DNA of 40,150 bases from Clostridiales bacterium. GTDB lineage: Bacteria; Bacillota; Clostridia; Lachnospirales; Lachnospiraceae. Under the pieces are notes generated by a model, which saw only the letters and a program-made list of their open reading frames with translations, was not told the DNA's origin and searched no databases. Shown piece by piece: positions 33,861-40,150 of the stretch (positions are counted from its first letter, which is position 1; each line of letters starts with the position of its first letter). The stretch spans positions 1 to 40,150 of the forward strand of contig JAATFT010000089.1 in NCBI GenBank assembly GCA_015655075.1. The letters run 5' to 3'. Made by a program: the position numbers and the translations under genes.

Positions 33861-33947
33861 TAAAGTATTCCTATGTAGATTTTGGATTTTTCATATTAAT
33901 TATTATATATTGCCAATAGTAAATTAATTAGTCTTTTAATAGTTTCT

Positions 33948-34060
33948 ATCCAATCTCCTTCCGTCCAGACTTTACTGTCGGCTTCGGAGTTTCACCGAAT
34001 CTGCCTTACGGCTCGCGGGCTGTACCGCCGGTAGGGATTTACACCCTGCCCTGAAGATTT
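33948..34060 (-). ncRNA. FMN riboswitch (RFN element)
   Basis: The minus strand carries the conserved RFN blocks: CTTCAGGGCAGGGTGTAAAT, CCTACCGGCGGTA, GCCCGCGAGCC, GATTCGGTGAAACTCCGA, GCCGACAGT and AGTCTGGA at the 3' side. Together they close the six-arm FMN aptamer. With the terminator at 33837-33860 it should stop ribD-E-BA-H transcription when FMN is plentiful. Confidence 0.96.
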
Positions 34061-34076
34061 ATTTAATTTGTTTCTT

Positions 34077-34105
34077 ATAATATATCATTTTATATTATTT
34101 GTCAA
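34077..34105 (-). promoter_or_regulatory. promoter of the riboflavin operon
   Basis: TTGACA (34105-34100), 17 bases, TATTAT (34082-34077) on the minus strand, about 15-20 bases before the FMN aptamer. Confidence 0.82.
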
Positions 34106-34249
34106 GAAAAATATACATTTTTTTCCTTTTCTCCCGCCGCTATTTTTATTGTAGAAATTTACATAAAATCTGCATACAGCAACCATATAAACACACGCTT
34201 TTTAACTGACTTGCATAAATTAATACATAAAGTAGAAAGGGGAATTTTT

Positions 34250-34900
34250 TTGCAGGACGATCAATTTTATCAAAATAAATTTATTCAGCAGCCTTCCTAT
34301 CCCGATATGACATTTATCCAGCAGCAGCCAAGGGATAATCAGAGGCAACCAGGAAGGGACAGTAGGCCGCCTATAAGAGATAACCAACCTCCTATAAGAG
34401 ACAACCGGCCTCCCATAAGAGACAACCAACCTCCTATAAGAGACAACCGGCCTCCTATAAGAGATAACCGGCCTCCCATAAGAGACAACCGGCCTCCTAT
34501 AAGAGACAACCGGCCTCCTATAAGAGATAACCGGCCTCCCATAAGAGACAACCGGCCTCCTATAAGAGATAACCGGCCTCCCATAAGAGACAACCAACCT
34601 CCTATAAGAGACAACCGGCCTCCTTTTGCTCCGCCAGCGGGGGGAATTCCGCGGCCATCGGCACCCAGGTCGGCGCCGCCTTCTTTTTCACCACGGATTC
34701 CAGACAGACAGGGTGGAGCGAGAGGTATGCGTAATTGTTTAAACCGAAATACTTTTATCTGGCTGGACAACGGAAACAGTTTCTGGTTCTTTCCCACCTT
34801 TGTGGGAAGACAGGCGGTTATAGGCTTTAGCTGGAGAGGATTCGGATGGATCTTACAAAGGATTAATCTAGAACGGGTCCGTTCTTTCCAATGCTTTTAA
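34250..34900 (+). CDS. Pro/Arg heptad-repeat protein with conserved-looking C-terminal domain
   Basis: Function unknown. The start is probably TTG at 34250, with AGAAAGGGG 7 bases upstream; the ATG at 34211 has no site. The 216 residues begin with a Gln/Asn-rich segment (QDDQFYQNKFIQQPSYPDM). Twelve 7-residue repeats follow, R/Q-PPIRDN (34364-34615 in DNA). A Pro/Gly/Ser linker precedes a C-terminal domain of about 60 residues with NRNTFIWLDNGNSFWFFPTF and IGFSWRGFGWILQRINL, rich in aromatics. No signal peptide or membrane segment is seen. A structural or surface/spore-layer role is possible but not shown. Confidence 0.75.
   Translation: MQDDQFYQNKFIQQPSYPDMTFIQQQPRDNQRQPGRDSRPPIRDNQPPIRDNRPPIRDNQPPIRDNRPPIRDNRPPIRDNRPPIRDNRPPIRDNRPPIRDNRPPIRDNRPPIRDNQPPIRDNRPPFAPPAGGIPRPSAPRSAPPSFSPRIPDRQGGARGMRNCLNRNTFIWLDNGNSFWFFPTFVGRQAVIGFSWRGFGWILQRINLERVRSFQCF
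34364..34615 (+). repeat. 12 tandem 21-bp coding repeats
   Basis: Twelve uninterrupted 21-bp units of the form CGGCCTCCTATAAGAGACAAC encode PPIRDN heptads. Variation is limited to CGG/CAA/AGG at the first codon, CCT/CCC or CCG, and GAC/GAT, which points to recent expansion by slippage or unequal exchange. Confidence 0.95.
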
Positions 34901-34930
34901 ATTATAAAGCCGATATCTGAACCATGTATA

Positions 34931-35013
34931 CGGCTGCTGCAAAATAAGAGATTTCCTTACTTTCCGGCGATAAGAAATTTTCCGGTAAGATCATATTCTG
35001 CGGCAGCCTTTTA
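34931..35013. terminator. terminator-like inverted repeat between convergent genes
   Basis: CGGCTGCTGCAAAATA (from 34931) pairs with ATATTCTGCGGCAGCC across a long loop and is followed by TTTTATG. Inside the loop CTTACTTTCCGG and CCGGTAAG also pair. It separates the heptad-repeat gene from the convergent MATE gene. Confidence 0.5.
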
Positions 35014-35040
35014 TGCTTCTTAAGATCGTAATTTATCCTG

Positions 35041-36402
35041 TTACCGGGTGACGTTACGAACCCATTTATACGATTTATAACGAAGGGTGGTAAGGGGAAT
35101 TTTAATAATTTCATCACTCATAATTATCATGTAAACAAAAGGTACGGACAATTTCCAGACAAAAGCGGCAAGTGCTCCAAATAGTATGGAACACCCCCAA
35201 AGGGCTGATACGTCTAAGATTAATCCGAAACTTGTGTCGCCCCCAGCCCTGAAAATACCAACCACCATAGTGGTATTATAAGCCTGTCCGATTACAAAGT
35301 AGGACATAATAAACATCATAATCTTCAGATAGGTTTTGGCCTCCCTGCTTAATGTCAGCTGGCTTTGGGCTATCCCTGACACCCCCAGAATAACACCGGC
35401 ACCGATTACACCCAATACCAATGTTAAACGGATAAACCGCTTTGCATAAATTTTAGCCATTTCCTCTCTATGCTCCCCTATAGCCTTACCTATAATAATT
35501 GCCGTTGCATTGGCTAAGCCAAAGGCAACTACCATGGCAAGCTGTCTGGTTACCTGGGTTACAGAATTTGCCGCCACTACCGGGCTCCCCAAATGCCCGA
35601 TTATGGCAGCATTTGTTGAAGTACCGACACCCCAGATCAGTTCGTTTAACATAACCGGAATTACATAGGTGAGAAAATCCTTCATTAATAACTTATCCCT
35701 TATAAATAAATTTTTAAAATGAAATTTAACTCCTTTATTTATCTTATTGGCATAAAAAAACACTATGATAAATTCGACCATTCTGGCTATTAAAGTAGCC
35801 AATGCCGCTCCCCTGATACCCATTGGCTTAAGGCCAAACAAACCGAATATAAATATTAACGCCAGAATCACATTAATTATTAGTGAAACCAGATATACTA
35901 CCGTTGAAATAACGACTCTTTCCACACTGCGCATGATATTTAAATAAATCATGGTTACGGAAACAAATATATAAGATATTCCTACTATTTTCAGATATTG
36001 TATTCCTTCCTTCACTACTGCTTCTTCTGAAGTAAATAACTTCATAATAGGTTCCGGAAAAAGAAGTACCGCCAACGTAAACAGAACAGCCACCACCAAA
36101 GCAACCCGCATGGAAATCCCAAGAATTTTTTCTATGGTACGGATCTCCTTTTTACCCCAATATTGGGCAGTTAATACTGCTGCTCCGGAGGTCAGCCCAA
36201 AAAAAACAAGAGTCATAATAAATTGCACCTGCCCTGCTAAGGAAGCAGCTGACAGTGAAATTTCACTCACTTTACCAAGCATTATAATATCAGCGGATGT
36301 AATGCCCACATTAATAAGATTTTGTAATGTAAGGGGCAGCACCAGTATAAAAACCAATCTATAAAATTCTTTTTTTTCATCCCTTTCATTTGCACAGGCC
36401 AT
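35041..36402 (-). CDS. MATE family efflux transporter
   Basis: Na+ or H+ driven multidrug or metabolite exporter. The 453 residues form about twelve membrane segments in two MatE halves: the first begins LVLPLTLQNLINVGITSADIIMLG near 20-43 and has LTSGAAVLTAQYWGKKEI near 75; the second begins YVIPVMLNELIWGVGTSTNAAIIGHLG near 245. AAGGAG lies about 13 bases before the ATG, longer than usual. A truncated MarR-type gene sits upstream, probably its former regulator. Confidence 0.93.
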   Translation of the reverse strand: MACANERDEKKEFYRLVFILVLPLTLQNLINVGITSADIIMLGKVSEISLSAASLAGQVQFIMTLVFFGLTSGAAVLTAQYWGKKEIRTIEKILGISMRVALVVAVLFTLAVLLFPEPIMKLFTSEEAVVKEGIQYLKIVGISYIFVSVTMIYLNIMRSVERVVISTVVYLVSLIINVILALIFIFGLFGLKPMGIRGAALATLIARMVEFIIVFFYANKINKGVKFHFKNLFIRDKLLMKDFLTYVIPVMLNELIWGVGTSTNAAIIGHLGSPVVAANSVTQVTRQLAMVVAFGLANATAIIIGKAIGEHREEMAKIYAKRFIRLTLVLGVIGAGVILGVSGIAQSQLTLSREAKTYLKIMMFIMSYFVIGQAYNTTMVVGIFRAGGDTSFGLILDVSALWGCSILFGALAAFVWKLSVPFVYMIIMSDEIIKIPLTTLRYKSYKWVRNVTR

Positions 36403-36420
36403 ATGTATATGTATTCTCCT

Positions 36421-36624
36421 TTATGTTATTCGAATTTTATTTTCCATTTCATGCAGCTTATATATATCAACATCCATGGCAACATGAAGTGCTTTTGTAA
36501 GCGCTTCCTTGATCCATGTAAACTTATCCCTGTCTTCGGCCGATATGGCTTTAAATGCTTTCTCTTCCGCTTTCTGTAAGTCTTTCATTACATGTCTGGT
36601 AAATCTAGTCCTATTTTTTTCAGA
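36421..36624 (-). pseudogene. C-terminal remnant of a MarR-family regulator
   Basis: The frame opens after a stop at about 36625 and reads SEKNRTRFTRHVMKDLQKAE then KAFKAISAEDRDKFTWIKEA and ends MENKIRIT. This resembles the last wing and dimerisation helices of MarR proteins (the LTEKG...AE..AF..LS.EE pattern). The winged-helix N-terminal part is missing. The break coincides with a perfect palindromic hairpin at 36611-36653. An internal ATG at 36588 could give a 55-residue peptide but has no ribosome binding site. Confidence 0.6.
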
Positions 36625-36653
36625 TCATACCTGCTATGCAGGTAAAAAAATAG
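36611..36653. repeat. nested palindrome at the MarR break point
   Basis: ACCTGC-TAT-GCAGGT (36629-36643) lies inside the longer pair CTATTTTTTT / AAAAAAATAG (36611-36620 and 36644-36653). It may be a terminator; it also marks where the MarR reading frame is lost. The rest of 36654-36817 is the AT-rich upstream region of the lipoprotein gene. Confidence 0.55.
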
Positions 36654-36817
36654 TCCGGCATAGGACAAAATACCATTTTTTCTTATAAAAGTCAACATAA
36701 ATCCTCTATTTGAAATTCACAATTCCTTCACTAAAATTTCAAACAATTATCACAAAGCAATCACACTTGATTTGTAAGCTTAAATAGTAAAAATTAGAAA
36801 GAAAGGAAAATTATGAA

Positions 36818-37483
36818 ATGTACAAAAATAAAATATTAGCTTTATCCTTATCCCTGATAATGATAACAGGTTTAATGACCGGATGCTCCGCTTCTTCCCA
36901 AAAAACATCTAATGAAAATACGGCGGAAACTTCCCTGGCAGAAGAGGTAACTGATGAAAGTACGGTGGAAGGTTCCACGCAGGCAGAGCAGACAACCGAC
37001 GAAAATACGACGGAGGCTTCCACTATAACAGGACAGGTAACCGCAATAAATGGAAGCGACATAACCCTGGCTCTGATGCCCGGAGGGAATAGGCAAAACG
37101 GAGGAGGCAGACCGGAGGGAAATGGTAATAATACGCCGCCCAATACAACGGCTGAAGGAAACACCGATTTAAAACCGGAAATCCCGTCTTCTGACGAAGC
37201 ACCGTCAGCACCAGAGGGTGCAAATACCGCAGAAACTGAAGAAAAAGTAATTACAATTCCAGATGACGCGGCAATCAGTATTGAAGACGGTGATTCAACA
37301 AAAACCGGCACCATTGACGACATAACCATAGGCTGTATGTTAAGCATCACTTATGCAACCGATGATACCGGTACGGAAATAATCAGTTCCGTTACGGTAA
37401 GGAATTTCTCAGAAAATCCGGAAGGACCGGGAGGTGTTAAACAGTCTGGGGACGATACTGTTTCCGACGATGACAGCAATTGA
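36818..37483 (+). CDS. acidic lipoprotein of unknown function
   Basis: A 221-residue exported lipoprotein: signal peptide LALSLSLIMITGLMTGC with lipobox LMTGC (Cys23). A Thr/Glu/Ser-rich linker follows to about residue 70. ITGQVTAINGSDITLALMPGG then starts a beta-rich segment. After a Gly/Asn/Pro-rich insert, EKVITIPDDAAI to SSVTVRNF completes it. This looks like a small beta-barrel interrupted by a flexible loop. AAGGAAA lies about 11 bases before the ATG. No enzymatic motif. The C-terminus is acidic. Confidence 0.75.
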   Translation: MYKNKILALSLSLIMITGLMTGCSASSQKTSNENTAETSLAEEVTDESTVEGSTQAEQTTDENTTEASTITGQVTAINGSDITLALMPGGNRQNGGGRPEGNGNNTPPNTTAEGNTDLKPEIPSSDEAPSAPEGANTAETEEKVITIPDDAAISIEDGDSTKTGTIDDITIGCMLSITYATDDTGTEIISSVTVRNFSENPEGPGGVKQSGDDTVSDDDSN

Positions 37484-37520
37484 TAAAATCTTCCAAATAA
37501 ATACTTAATCAGGTCATCAA

Positions 37521-37600
37521 AAGAACCTGTCTTAAACCCGTCAATTTATCTGCAAAAATATGGTGTTGCTTTAAATTGATAGGTAAAAGACAGGCTCTTC
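37521..37600 (+). terminator. nested hairpin terminator after the lipoprotein gene
   Basis: AAGAACCTGTCTT pairs with AAGACAGGCTCTT, and inside it TCAATTTA pairs with TAAATTGA. It follows the lipoprotein stop by about 40 bases. The remaining 37601-37801 is AT-rich with nothing further visible. Confidence 0.65.
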
Positions 37601-37801
37601 TAAATTATATAAATATAATCTGTAATATAAATACTAAAATAAGAATCTTTCACAAATTAGGAAAGACCTTTATTTTAACATTCATATCCGGAAAGCTTGT
37701 AGGTCCCCGCCACGCTCATTATTATTTATGATTTCTTAACGGTATCCCCACAAAATCTCTTTCCTTGACAGTATCCCATATATCAAATTAACTATTCACC
37801 T

Positions 37802-39229
37802 TCATCGAAACCAATAATATAAAGGGTTAGACAATATCATATTAACAAGCGGCCAGTACCACTTGACACATAAAGAATAGATAATACATGCAAAAACAGA
37901 AACAACAAATCCGATTTTAGGGAAATCATTAGCCTGAATTTCCCCTGTGTCATAGCATAAAATATTAGGTGTGGTATTAAAAAACATTAGTATTGGATAA
38001 CCGCCAATCATAAAAGCTGCCGGCAGGATAGTTAAAAGGGGGTTTATTCCTGACACTGCGGCAATACCTAATAGTATTGGAAAAAACACATTAGCCATAG
38101 TTGCTGTCCCGACAAAAAACACATGCATAAATTGTACAATTATTATGAGCAGAATAACTAATGCCGCAACTGAATATTGCTTTAAATTAAATATATTAAA
38201 AATGCTGTCTGCCATCCAGGTTGCCGTTCCTGTACTGCTCATGGCAGCTCCCAGGCTGATACCCCCGCTGCATATGAATACTACATTTAATGAAATATTT
38301 TCCTGACAGTCTTTCCAATCCAAGTAACCTATTTTAGGAAGGCAGAGGATGGTCGCACCTAAAATACATGTAGTCGTACTATCAATGCCAAGTTTATCTC
38401 CCACCATCCATAGTAATATTGTACCGCAAATAATTGCTAAAACTCTCTTTTCTTCCGGTTTCATAGCGCCTAATCCTTTTAATTGTTCCAGGATGTAGGC
38501 TTTGCCGTTGTCTTCATTTACTTTATCCGGCTTGAAAATTATTTGTATTGCACCCCATACAAATACGGTAATGATTAGTGCCGGAGGAAACCCCCAGATA
38601 AACCATTCCAGGAAAGTCACCATTTTACCTGTTGCATTGAATATGTATTCTACTGCCATTGGATTGGTGATAGTAGAAGTCAATATCCCGGCACTGATAG
38701 TGGAATTGGTACAGCACAAAGTCAACATAATATTGGTTCCGTATTTTGTCTTTTTCTCTCCTTGGAACTGTGTTATTATTTTCATACATATGGGTAACAG
38801 CATTGCCGTCCTTGCAGTAGAAGAGGGAATCGCAAAAGCCATTAAAATATTAACACACATTATCCCAAAGGTGATTTTTTTTATGCTTGTACCGACATAC
38901 ATCAAAATAAAATATGTAATCCTGTCCCCTAGCTCAGACTTAGTCATTGCCGTAGCTAAAATAAAGGAACCCACTATCAGATAAGTAGAGGTTGACGAAA
39001 ATCCCGATAATGCATCTTTTATATTGGAAACATTTAACAAAACCAGCAGAGGAACAATTGCCAGACTAATGACCGCTGCATTGAACACTTCAAATAAATA
39101 CAAAAAGAATATACCCATAAATAATGCTAAACATCTTTGTCCTTCTGCTGATAGTCCATTAATTGGAGGAAGTAACAAAAGAAATAAAAAGGATGCTATT
39201 GCAATAAGCAAACCCATTCTTTTTTTCAT
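37802..39229 (-). CDS. DASS (SLC13) family anion/dicarboxylate transporter
   Basis: Predicted Na+- or exchange-driven carrier of dicarboxylates or related anions. The 475 residues include about eleven membrane segments and two family hairpin motifs: IPSSTARTAMLLPI near 134-147 and ILTSTITNPMAVEY near 180-193 (SNT-like, anion binding); the second half has FVGTATMANVFFPILLG. The N-terminus (MKKRMGLLIAIASFLFLLLL) is a first membrane segment, not a cleaved signal. AGGAAGGAATA precedes the ATG. The upstream AA_synth-family gene is 21 bases away, so both are probably one unit; the substrate may be the compound handled by that protein. Confidence 0.88.
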   Translation of the reverse strand: MKKRMGLLIAIASFLFLLLLPPINGLSAEGQRCLALFMGIFFLYLFEVFNAAVISLAIVPLLVLLNVSNIKDALSGFSSTSTYLIVGSFILATAMTKSELGDRITYFILMYVGTSIKKITFGIMCVNILMAFAIPSSTARTAMLLPICMKIITQFQGEKKTKYGTNIMLTLCCTNSTISAGILTSTITNPMAVEYIFNATGKMVTFLEWFIWGFPPALIITVFVWGAIQIIFKPDKVNEDNGKAYILEQLKGLGAMKPEEKRVLAIICGTILLWMVGDKLGIDSTTTCILGATILCLPKIGYLDWKDCQENISLNVVFICSGGISLGAAMSSTGTATWMADSIFNIFNLKQYSVAALVILLIIIVQFMHVFFVGTATMANVFFPILLGIAAVSGINPLLTILPAAFMIGGYPILMFFNTTPNILCYDTGEIQANDFPKIGFVVSVFACIIYSLCVKWYWPLVNMILSNPLYYWFR

Positions 39230-39250
39230 AATACTTTATTCCTTCCTTCA

Positions 39251-39829
39251 TTATCGGAGTCCGTCTTCTCCTTTTATTTCACTGACCGTAAGTCCGCCTA
39301 TCCTGGGATGAGGGCGTCCATTATCGGTAAATACCAGCGCTACTACAATTTCATTATTCTTTGGTGCATCAGGTATCCTGACTTCCATAGCATCATAGTG
39401 GGTCCTTACAAAGGCCGCATCTTTATAATGCAGAGGAATATCAAGAGCCGTACCGGCTCCGCCTACTTTTTTAGAGGAAGGAATAATAGCCTTTCCCCCG
39501 CCAATTACTTCACGCATAGGTTTCCCAAGTTTAGGATGAAGTATTGCGGCTCCATGCTCTAATTCACCGTTTAAACCTATAATTGCTCCCTTGCCATAAC
39601 TATGGACAGGTGCTCCTCCTAAGGCTTTCACTGCTGATTTTGATAAATATTCCCCCAGGTATTCTCCTATATCCGATAATTTGCTTAAGTCTTTTTCATA
39701 CCACCCGGCAAAGGGATTCTCAATAACAGCGGCCACATAACACCTGTGGATTGGGGTGTCCAATTCCTTAAATCCTTCATAATGCAATTCTTCTACATTG
39801 GTTACCACTTTTCTTATTTTTAAATCCAT
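39251..39829 (-). CDS. AA_synth (DUF1185) family protein
   Basis: A 192-residue protein of the family annotated amino acid synthesis; its reaction is not established. Typical stretches are YVAAVIENPFAGWYEKDLSK near 31-50, VKALGGAPVHSYGKGAIIGL near 69-88 and GTALDIPLHYKDAAFVRTHY near 125-144, ending ALVFTDNGRPHPRIGGL. AAAGGG lies 7 bases before the ATG. Related genes often accompany catabolic or transport genes. The DASS transporter follows directly. The region upstream is a miniature element and an IS end, so any further upstream partner or promoter is cut off. Confidence 0.85.
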   Translation of the reverse strand: MDLKIRKVVTNVEELHYEGFKELDTPIHRCYVAAVIENPFAGWYEKDLSKLSDIGEYLGEYLSKSAVKALGGAPVHSYGKGAIIGLNGELEHGAAILHPKLGKPMREVIGGGKAIIPSSKKVGGAGTALDIPLHYKDAAFVRTHYDAMEVRIPDAPKNNEIVVALVFTDNGRPHPRIGGLTVSEIKGEDGLR

Positions 39830-39852
39830 TTCTATACCCTTTTTACCACGCT

Positions 39853-40018
39853 CTAGAGTGTGTTTGAAAAATGCTTGTGCCGGGCTGGATGCTCCATTTT
39901 GTGGGAGGCAAGGAGCGATTTTGGGTGCGTAGTGGTGCTACGCTCCCAAAATTGCGACGCAGTATACCGCAAAGTGGAGCGGTCAGAACGGTGCGATGAT
40001 TTTTCAAAAACGCTCTAG
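39853..40018 (-). mobile_element. 166-bp miniature element, copy C, joined to an IS5-type end
   Basis: An inverted copy of the element at 28736-28903: it starts CTAGAGTGTGTTTGAAAAAT then GCTTGTGCCGGGCTGGATGC and ends GATTTTTCAAAAACGCTCTAG. The centre ATTTTGGGTGCGTAGTGG / CTACGCTCCCAAAAT folds back. Both ends differ by a base or two from copy B. Its right CTAG is shared with the start of the neighbouring IS. Confidence 0.85.
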
Positions 40019-40150
40019 AGCGTGTTTGAAAAATCGTGAGCTTTAGCTATTTTAACCAAATTAGTATGGACGCAAGTACGATAAAGCCTAAATAAGTGCA
40101 GGCAGATTTATCGTATCGGGTAGCAATTCTTCGATAGGCTTTTAATTTTA
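40015..40150 (-). mobile_element. 3' end of an IS5-type insertion sequence, cut by window edge
   Basis: It begins CTAGAGCGTGTTTGAAAAAT, the same end as the miniature elements, followed after about 10 bases by the stop codon of a transposase read on the minus strand. The rest of the element lies beyond 40150. Confidence 0.85.
40047..40150 (-). CDS. IS5-family transposase, C-terminal end (partial)
   Basis: The minus strand reads KAYRRIATRYDKSACTYLGF then IVLASILIWLK and stop at 40047. RRIATRYDK followed by a hydrophobic helix is the hallmark end of IS5-type DDE transposases (IS427/IS1031-like orfB). Only the last 33 or so residues are inside the window, so completeness, and whether it is made by frameshifting from two frames, cannot be judged. 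Confidence 0.88.
   Translation of the reverse strand, partial: KLKAYRRIATRYDKSACTYLGFIVLASILIWLK

Noticed and set aside
34364..34615. CRISPR-like array
   Set aside because: The units are contiguous 21-bp coding repeats without spacers. No CRISPR array or cas gene is present in the window.
34220..34797. Long minus-strand reading frames antisense to the heptad-repeat gene
   Set aside because: They stay open only because the 21-bp unit has no stop in several frames. They lack a ribosome binding site, and the plus-strand product has a sensible N- and C-terminal domain.

Overview
The window looks like a chromosome segment of a low-GC Gram-positive anaerobe, most probably a Clostridia member of the Lachnospiraceae type. 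This rests on AT-rich intergenic DNA, strong GGAGG-type ribosome binding sites, many lipoproteins, an FMN riboswitch with a ribD-E-BA-H operon, a SleB-type wall hydrolase, an XpaC/TelA pair and an Rrf2-type regulator next to metY. No protein was searched against a database, so the genus is not claimed.

Layout. 1-170: end of a tRNA operon (partial tRNA plus tRNA-Val) behind a consensus promoter. 267-5837: cytidine deaminase, an alpha/beta-hydrolase lipoprotein, an Rrf2 regulator, O-acetylhomoserine sulfhydrylase (metY) and a PepSY-like lipoprotein. 5858-7343: a HAD phosphatase among mobile repeats. 7344-13981: a carbohydrate locus on the minus strand (binding protein, two permeases, GH127 beta-L-arabinofuranosidase) with a divergent AraC regulator. 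14069-16061: an ABC-F ATPase behind a leader with a short reading frame and a terminator. 16398-18888: xpaC-telA. 18980-19795: wall hydrolase. 20452-24082: rmlA-C-D-B for dTDP-L-rhamnose, followed by an L-rhamnose mutarotase. 24898-27889: radical SAM protein and flippase-like membrane protein with a TetR remnant. 28053-30100: MntP, flavodoxin and a DUF2325 protein with a Fur-like box. 30234-34105: riboflavin operon with its riboswitch. 34250-34900: a Pro/Arg heptad-repeat protein. 35041-36624: MATE exporter and a MarR remnant. 36818-37483: lipoprotein. 37802-39829: DASS-family transporter and an AA_synth-family protein. 39853-40150: a miniature element joined to the end of an IS5-type insertion sequence.

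A notable property is the density of short palindromic repeats between genes. At least five families can be read: (i) 166-168 bp elements with the same ends as the IS5-type element at the right edge; (ii) a 103-bp element with 14-bp inverted ends and a perfect 8-bp target duplication; (iii) a family with the core AGCGGA...TCCGCT; (iv) an approximately 82-bp element with a terminator-like hairpin at one end; (v) a GAGCACTCTCGGAAACTC palindrome placed just before two ribosome binding sites. They cluster near truncated genes (TetR, MarR) and in promoter regions, so they probably shaped this segment.

The most informative regulatory readings are a shared operator-like sequence at the rrf2 and metY promoters, a candidate attenuation leader before the ABC-F gene, and a Fur-like box at the DUF2325 gene. 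The best candidate for an uncharacterised system is the radical SAM plus flippase-like pair, possibly acting on membrane lipids; this is inference only.
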